Shown here piece by piece: positions 5,855 through 6,139 of a stretch of DNA of 6,139 bases. Positions within the stretch are counted from its first letter, which is position 1. Each line of letters begins with the position of its first letter. Below the pieces are notes generated by a model. The model was not told where the DNA came from. It worked only from the letters and a program-made list of their open reading frames with translations, and made no database searches. Source of the stretch: Alphaproteobacteria bacterium (lineage in GTDB: Bacteria; Pseudomonadota; Alphaproteobacteria; Rhizobiales; Xanthobacteraceae); the NCBI GenBank assembly GCA_005884465.1, contig VAZH01000037.1:1-6139 (forward strand), in the 5' to 3' direction. Position numbers and translations under genes: made by a program.

Positions 5855-6139
5855 TCAGACCTTCTCGACCTGACCGAATTCCAGTTCGACCGGCGTGGCG
5901 CGGCCGAAGATCGACACCGCGACCTTCACGCGCGAGCGCGCCTCGTCGATTTCCTCGACCACGCCGGAGAACGACGCGAACGGCCCATCGGCCACCCGCA
6001 CATTCTCGCCGATTTCGAAAGAGACCGACGCCTTCGGGCGCTCGACGCCTTCCTGCACCTGATGCAGGATCCGCATGGCTTCGGTTTCCGAGATCGGCAT
6101 TGGCTTGTTTTCGGCGCCCAGGAAGCCCGTCACCTTCGG
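5855..6139 (-). CDS. nusG: Transcription termination/antitermination protein NusG, C-terminal part
   Basis: NusG binds RNA polymerase through its N-terminal domain, and through its C-terminal KOW domain it contacts Rho or ribosomal protein S10, linking transcription to termination or translation. The window holds the last 94 residues. The frame is open to the edge, so the Met at 6133 is internal and not the start. The segment begins PKVTGFLGAENKPMPISETE, the end of the N-terminal domain. A linker leads to the KOW domain at about residues 41–94, with GENVRVADGPFASFSGVV (44–61) showing the conserved GxFxxFxG-type loop. It ends EFGQVEKV with TGA. Its place before rplK is the usual bacterial order, normally with secE upstream of nusG. 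Confidence 0.98.
   Translation of the reverse strand, partial: PKVTGFLGAENKPMPISETEAMRILHQVQEGVERPKASVSFEIGENVRVADGPFASFSGVVEEIDEARSRVKVAVSIFGRATPVELEFGQVEKV

Overview
The window is the ribosomal-protein / RNA-polymerase cluster (nusG–rplK–rplA … rplJ–rplL–rpoB) of a high-GC alphaproteobacterium. The RpoB, L7/L12 and L10 sequences look like those of Bradyrhizobium and its relatives (Nitrobacteraceae). Two intergenic palindromic elements that begin TCGTCATG and carry CTTGA-centred GC stems are of a type I associate with the same group. Every supported gene lies on the minus strand, so transcription runs from high to low coordinates.

Layout in transcription order: the 3' part of nusG (6139–5855, cut by the window edge); a 259-bp spacer holding a REP-like palindromic element (5849–5726), a small perfect hairpin, and a 50-nt structure that copies the ribosomal protein L1 binding site of 23S rRNA (5693–5644); rplK (L11) and rplA (L1), 6 bp apart; a strong intrinsic terminator (4451–4420); a D-2-hydroxyacid dehydrogenase gene (4395–3442) unrelated to translation; a 578-bp non-coding stretch with a candidate promoter (3381–3351) and the structured leader of rplJ; rplJ (L10, GTG start at 2863) and rplL (L7/L12); a 525-bp spacer full of hairpins, a REP-like element and an 18-bp perfect palindrome; and the first 463 codons of rpoB, cut by the other window edge just before the rifampicin-resistance region.

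How it works together: nusG, L11 and L1 probably share a transcript whose rplKA part is controlled by free L1 binding its own leader. That transcript mostly ends at the terminator behind rplA. L10/L12 and the polymerase beta subunit form a second unit, with an L10-type leader upstream of rplJ. The long structured spacer before rpoB is placed where Escherichia coli has an attenuator and an RNase III site that uncouple polymerase from ribosomal protein synthesis.

Most of the window is ordinary housekeeping. The interest lies in the non-coding parts: the rRNA-mimicking L1 leader, a possible two-state fold in the rplJ leader, a 12-bp helix in the rplL–rpoB spacer that is continuous only in RNA of the coding sense, the 18-bp palindrome upstream of rpoB, and the dehydrogenase placed between the two halves of the cluster directly behind a terminator. 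I found no evidence for a wholly new system.
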